From NCBI RefSeq assembly GCF_002414845.1, contig NZ_DIAX01000008.1, positions 1 to 7,923 on the forward strand: DNA of 7,923 bases, read 5' to 3'. Of this stretch, positions 6,415 through 7,923 are shown piece by piece. The translations under genes and the position numbers were made by a program. The stretch comes from Gordonia sp. UBA5067 (lineage in GTDB: Bacteria > Actinomycetota > Actinomycetes > Mycobacteriales > Mycobacteriaceae). How positions within the stretch are numbered: the stretch's first letter is position 1; every line of letters begins with the position of its first letter. Under the pieces are notes generated by a model. That model had not been told where the DNA came from, made no database searches, and saw only the letters and a list, made by a program, of their open reading frames with translations.

Positions 6415-7257
6415 ATGGTTGAGCAAGTCGCCACCAATCCCACCCTCCTGCAGGACCAGGTCGCCAGCCTCCTCGTGCAGCCCCTCGAAGCGGCGTCGGT
6501 CGTCCTCGCTGCCGGACCCCGAATCTTCGACACCGCCAGCGAACTCCGAATCCCGAAACTCGTGTCCGGCACGACCCCCGGCTTCGTCGCCGAAGGTGGC
6601 GAGATCGCCTCGACACACGACGTCACCTTCAACGAGGTGAAACTGATGCCGACCGAACGCAAGAGCATCAAGTCGATCCTCCGGTACTCGAACGAGCTGG
6701 TCCGCCAGTCCGTCATCGGAATCGACTCGGTCCTGAAGGCACGCCTGGTCAAGGACGTGTCCGACGCCCTCGACACCGCCCTGCTCAAGGGTGCCGGCAC
6801 CACCAACTCGATCAAGGGCCTCACCGCCCAGTCGGGCGTGACCACCGGTGCCCTCGATGTCACCGACCCCGACAGTCTCCTGGACGCGATCGCCGCACTG
6901 AACGCCCAGGAGATCATCCCGAACCGTTGGTTCATCTCCGGTGCCGACTTCGCTTCGCTCCGCAAACTGAAGGAATCGGCCTCGTCGGCCCGGTACCTGC
7001 TGGAGCCTGATCCGTCGAAGCAGTCCGGGACCACCTTGTTTGGTATCCCGGTGACCATCACGAACAAGCTGTCTGCAGGGAAGGCGATCCTCGCGGACAT
7101 GTCGACCGTCGCGATCGCCCGGGACACCAGCCCTTCGGTGACCGTCCTGAACGAACGCTACGCAGAGTTCGACGAGGTTGGTCTTCGTGTGACGACCCGC
7201 TACGACCTAGGTCTACTGCACCCGAAGGCAGTCGCGGTCCTCACCGCGACCCCGTGA
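6415..7257 (+). CDS. Major capsid protein, HK97 fold
   Basis: This is the shell-forming protein, 280 residues from ATG 6415. HK97-family marks include the E-loop-like block TTPGFVAEGGEI (53-64) and the spine-helix lead SIKSILRYSNELVRQS (84-99). The turn LLKGAGTTNSIKGL (123-136), the P-domain strand TLFGIPVTITNKL (207-219) and the C-terminal RYDLGLLHPKAVAVL (262-276) are also typical. It lacks a long N-terminal delta domain of the HK97 type, which agrees with a separate scaffold gene and no protease gene. It is preceded by a hairpin and a strong ribosome site and overlaps the connector gene at its stop. The shorter length relative to HK97 gp5 (385 residues before cleavage) is normal for scaffold-using relatives. 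Confidence 0.96.
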   Translation: MVEQVATNPTLLQDQVASLLVQPLEAASVVLAAGPRIFDTASELRIPKLVSGTTPGFVAEGGEIASTHDVTFNEVKLMPTERKSIKSILRYSNELVRQSVIGIDSVLKARLVKDVSDALDTALLKGAGTTNSIKGLTAQSGVTTGALDVTDPDSLLDAIAALNAQEIIPNRWFISGADFASLRKLKESASSARYLLEPDPSKQSGTTLFGIPVTITNKLSAGKAILADMSTVAIARDTSPSVTVLNERYAEFDEVGLRVTTRYDLGLLHPKAVAVLTATP

Positions 7258-7580
7258 TGACTCCGACAGGCTCCGATGTCGCCGCGTTCCTCGGACAGCC
7301 TGCTGATCCGGCGACCGTCGCGATGGCCGGTCAGACGTTGCCGATCGTCGAGGCGATGGCACGCGCGTACACCCGCGACCGTGGCTTCACCGACGACGGG
7401 CCGGAACCTGATGTCGCGGCAGTCCTGGTGACTGCTACGGCCCGCATGATGACGAACCCTGGACAGATCGCACGCGACTCCACTGCCGGCCCGTTCAGCG
7501 AGTCAATCAGGGGTGGCTTCGTCGGATGGTCGCTGGCTGAAACGTTCGTATTGAACCGTTACAGGAAGCGGTCACTGTAA
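7254..7580 (+). CDS. Head-tail connector, gp6-like adaptor
   Basis: This protein sits under the portal and closes the head so that a tail or further connector can dock. The product is 107-108 residues, starting at GTG 7254 or ATG 7257; GTGATGA overlaps the capsid stop either way. The order of motifs matches actinophage gp6-like adaptors. DVAAFLG opens the protein, an alpha-helical segment leads to AYTRDRGF, DVAAVLVTATARMMTNPGQI follows, and it closes with FVGWSLAETFVLNRYRKRSL. It is the last structural gene. A complete phage would continue with head-closure, tail terminator and tail tube genes, but here a terminator follows 10 bases after the stop. The adaptor is therefore the likely contact point for a helper-supplied tail. 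Confidence 0.87.
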   Translation: MMTPTGSDVAAFLGQPADPATVAMAGQTLPIVEAMARAYTRDRGFTDDGPEPDVAAVLVTATARMMTNPGQIARDSTAGPFSESIRGGFVGWSLAETFVLNRYRKRSL

Positions 7581-7590
7581 GGTTCGGCTG

Positions 7591-7633
7591 AAGGCCCCGA
7601 CGTGAACTCCCCCCGAGTCAGCGTCGGGGCCTT
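7591..7633 (+). terminator. Intrinsic terminator of the late operon
   Basis: AAGGCCCCGACG (7591-7602) and CGTCGGGGCCTT (7622-7633) pair perfectly over 12 bp around a 19-base loop, which itself holds a short ACTC/GAGT pairing. TTCCTT follows the stem, giving a modest pyrimidine tract. It begins 10 bases after the connector stop and marks the end of the gene-bearing part of the element. Confidence 0.88.
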
Positions 7634-7722
7634 TCCTTGCAGGTAAACCACTGTTGAAGCCGTGGAAACTGTTGATCTGCCTGTAAACCCGCAGGTCAAA
7701 GGACTAAACGCGGAGGATGAAA

Positions 7723-7751
7723 GTTCAACAGAGTTCAACACCCTGTTGAAC
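7723..7751. repeat. GTTCAACA repeat cluster with palindrome
   Basis: GTTCAACA occurs at 7723-7730 and 7733-7740, and its exact inverse TGTTGAAC at 7744-7751. The last two form an 8-bp perfect inverted repeat around CCC. A further TGTTGAA is at 7652-7658. The arrangement of direct plus inverted copies suggests protein-binding sites such as integrase arm sites, replication iterons or an operator. Confidence 0.6.
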
Positions 7752-7761
7752 TTCGGTTCCG

Positions 7762-7782
7762 TACCCAAACGCTTACCCAAAC
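7762..7782. repeat. TACCCAAAC direct repeat
   Basis: TACCCAAAC occurs at 7762-7770 and 7774-7782, start to start 12 bases. An inverse of its core (TGGGTAA) lies at 7854-7860. Possible binding sites in the attachment region; short enough that chance cannot be excluded. Confidence 0.45.
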
Positions 7783-7864
7783 CAGGTCGGAAATCCGTCG
7801 ATTACCGCCTACGTCTGCAGGCGTCCGTGAGTGTTCAGAAATAGGGGACTACCTGGGTAAACAT

Positions 7865-7889
7865 GAACACCAGCGAACATCGGGGAACA
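7865..7889. repeat. Helically phased GAACA repeats
   Basis: GAACA starts at 7865, 7875 and 7885, exactly ten bases apart, two copies followed by T. An extra AACAT lies at 7860-7864 and an inverted TGTTC at 7832-7836. One-helical-turn spacing next to an attachment core is typical of excisionase or similar cooperative DNA-bending sites. The identity of the binding protein is inference. Confidence 0.5.
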
Positions 7890-7899
7890 TGCTTTCGAA

Positions 7900-7923
7900 G
7901 ACTGGGGGTCAAGTGGTCGCAGG
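7900..7923 (+). other. tRNA-Pro(GGG) 3' fragment: probable attachment site core
   Basis: GACTGGGGGTCAAG (7900-7913) matches the anticodon loop CTGGGGG and 3' anticodon stem TCAAG of actinobacterial tRNA-Pro with anticodon GGG. It is followed by a five-base variable loop TGGTC and the T-stem start GCAGG. The 5' half is absent: upstream bases are CTTTCGAA, which cannot make the CTTGA stem side. A 3' partial tRNA at the end of an element is what site-specific integration into a tRNA gene leaves at the distal end. The rest of the fragment lies past the window edge. Confidence 0.7.

Larger units (their letters stand above)
1..7923 (+). mobile_element. Distal part of a tail-less phage-like island (probable capsid-forming satellite)
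   Basis: All recognised genes point the same way. They are a replication ATPase, HNH nuclease, large terminase, portal, head morphogenesis protein, scaffold, capsid and connector, ending at a terminator and a tRNA-Pro 3' fragment. This content is directly visible. Tail, lysis and protease genes are absent, and the head genes end at the connector. Known tail-less elements with capsid genes include cf-PICIs and the mycobacterial phiRv1/phiRv2 elements; assignment to a satellite is inference. The left boundary with integrase and excision genes is outside the window, so the total size is unknown. A degenerate prophage is less likely because no gene here is visibly broken. Confidence 0.75.
7634..7923. 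other. Gene-free right end: repeat-rich attachment/regulatory region
   Basis: About 290 bases without a credible gene, visibly richer in A and T than the coding part. It holds four TTCAACA copies in both orientations (7652-7751), GTAAAC at 7643, 7683 and 7857, two TACCCAAAC copies (7762 and 7774), three GAACA copies spaced ten bases apart (7865-7889), and the tRNA-Pro fragment at the edge. This organisation fits an attachment region with integrase and excisionase sites, possibly with a replication origin. These roles are inferred from repeats and position. Confidence 0.6.

Noticed and set aside
7662..7844. 60-codon + strand frame after the terminator
   Set aside because: GTG start without ribosome site, codon use unlike the neighbours, and it overlaps the repeat clusters of the attachment region.
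7865..7889. CRISPR-like array
   Set aside because: Repeat units are only five bases at ten-base spacing, without spacers; binding-site phasing explains them better.
7860..7923. Complete tRNA gene at the right edge
   Set aside because: The acceptor, D-arm and 5' anticodon stem are absent upstream of 7900; only the 3' part is present.

Overview
The window is high-GC DNA with GTG/ATG starts and GTGA/ATGA stop-start overlaps. It ends in a piece of an actinobacterial-type proline tRNA gene, so an actinomycete host is likely; genus cannot be fixed from sequence alone. It is the distal part of a small integrated phage-like element, read entirely on the + strand.

Layout. (1) Bases 1-98 are the tail of an unidentified gene, followed by a strong hairpin (117-145). 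(2) Bases 100-2174 form the replication/nuclease half: a small cysteine-rich protein, a RepA-like RecA-fold ATPase with a C-terminal winged helix, a zinc-ribbon protein, an unknown 84-residue protein and an HNH endonuclease. (3) Bases 2171-7580 form the packaging and head half: a small unknown protein in the usual small-terminase position, large terminase, SPP1-type portal, MuF-like head morphogenesis protein, scaffold-like protein, a 42-residue unknown, HK97-fold major capsid protein and a gp6-like head-tail connector. (4) Bases 7581-7923 hold a strong terminator, several families of short repeats, and the 3' half of tRNA-Pro(GGG) from its anticodon loop onward, a probable attachment site.

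No tail tube, tape measure, tail tip, lysis, capsid protease or head-closure gene is present. The head genes stop at the connector, then come the terminator and probable att site. This is the design expected of a capsid-forming phage satellite (cf-PICI-like): the element would replicate, build and fill its own heads, and borrow tails and lysis from a helper phage. A tail-less defective prophage such as the phiRv1/phiRv2 type is the alternative. Integrase and early regulators would lie left of the window.

Almost all genes are joined by 1- to 4-base overlaps, suggesting one translationally coupled operon. The only real gap is the 100 bases before the capsid gene. It holds a perfect 14-bp hairpin and a good Shine-Dalgarno site, with a possible promoter just upstream, consistent with separate control of capsid output.
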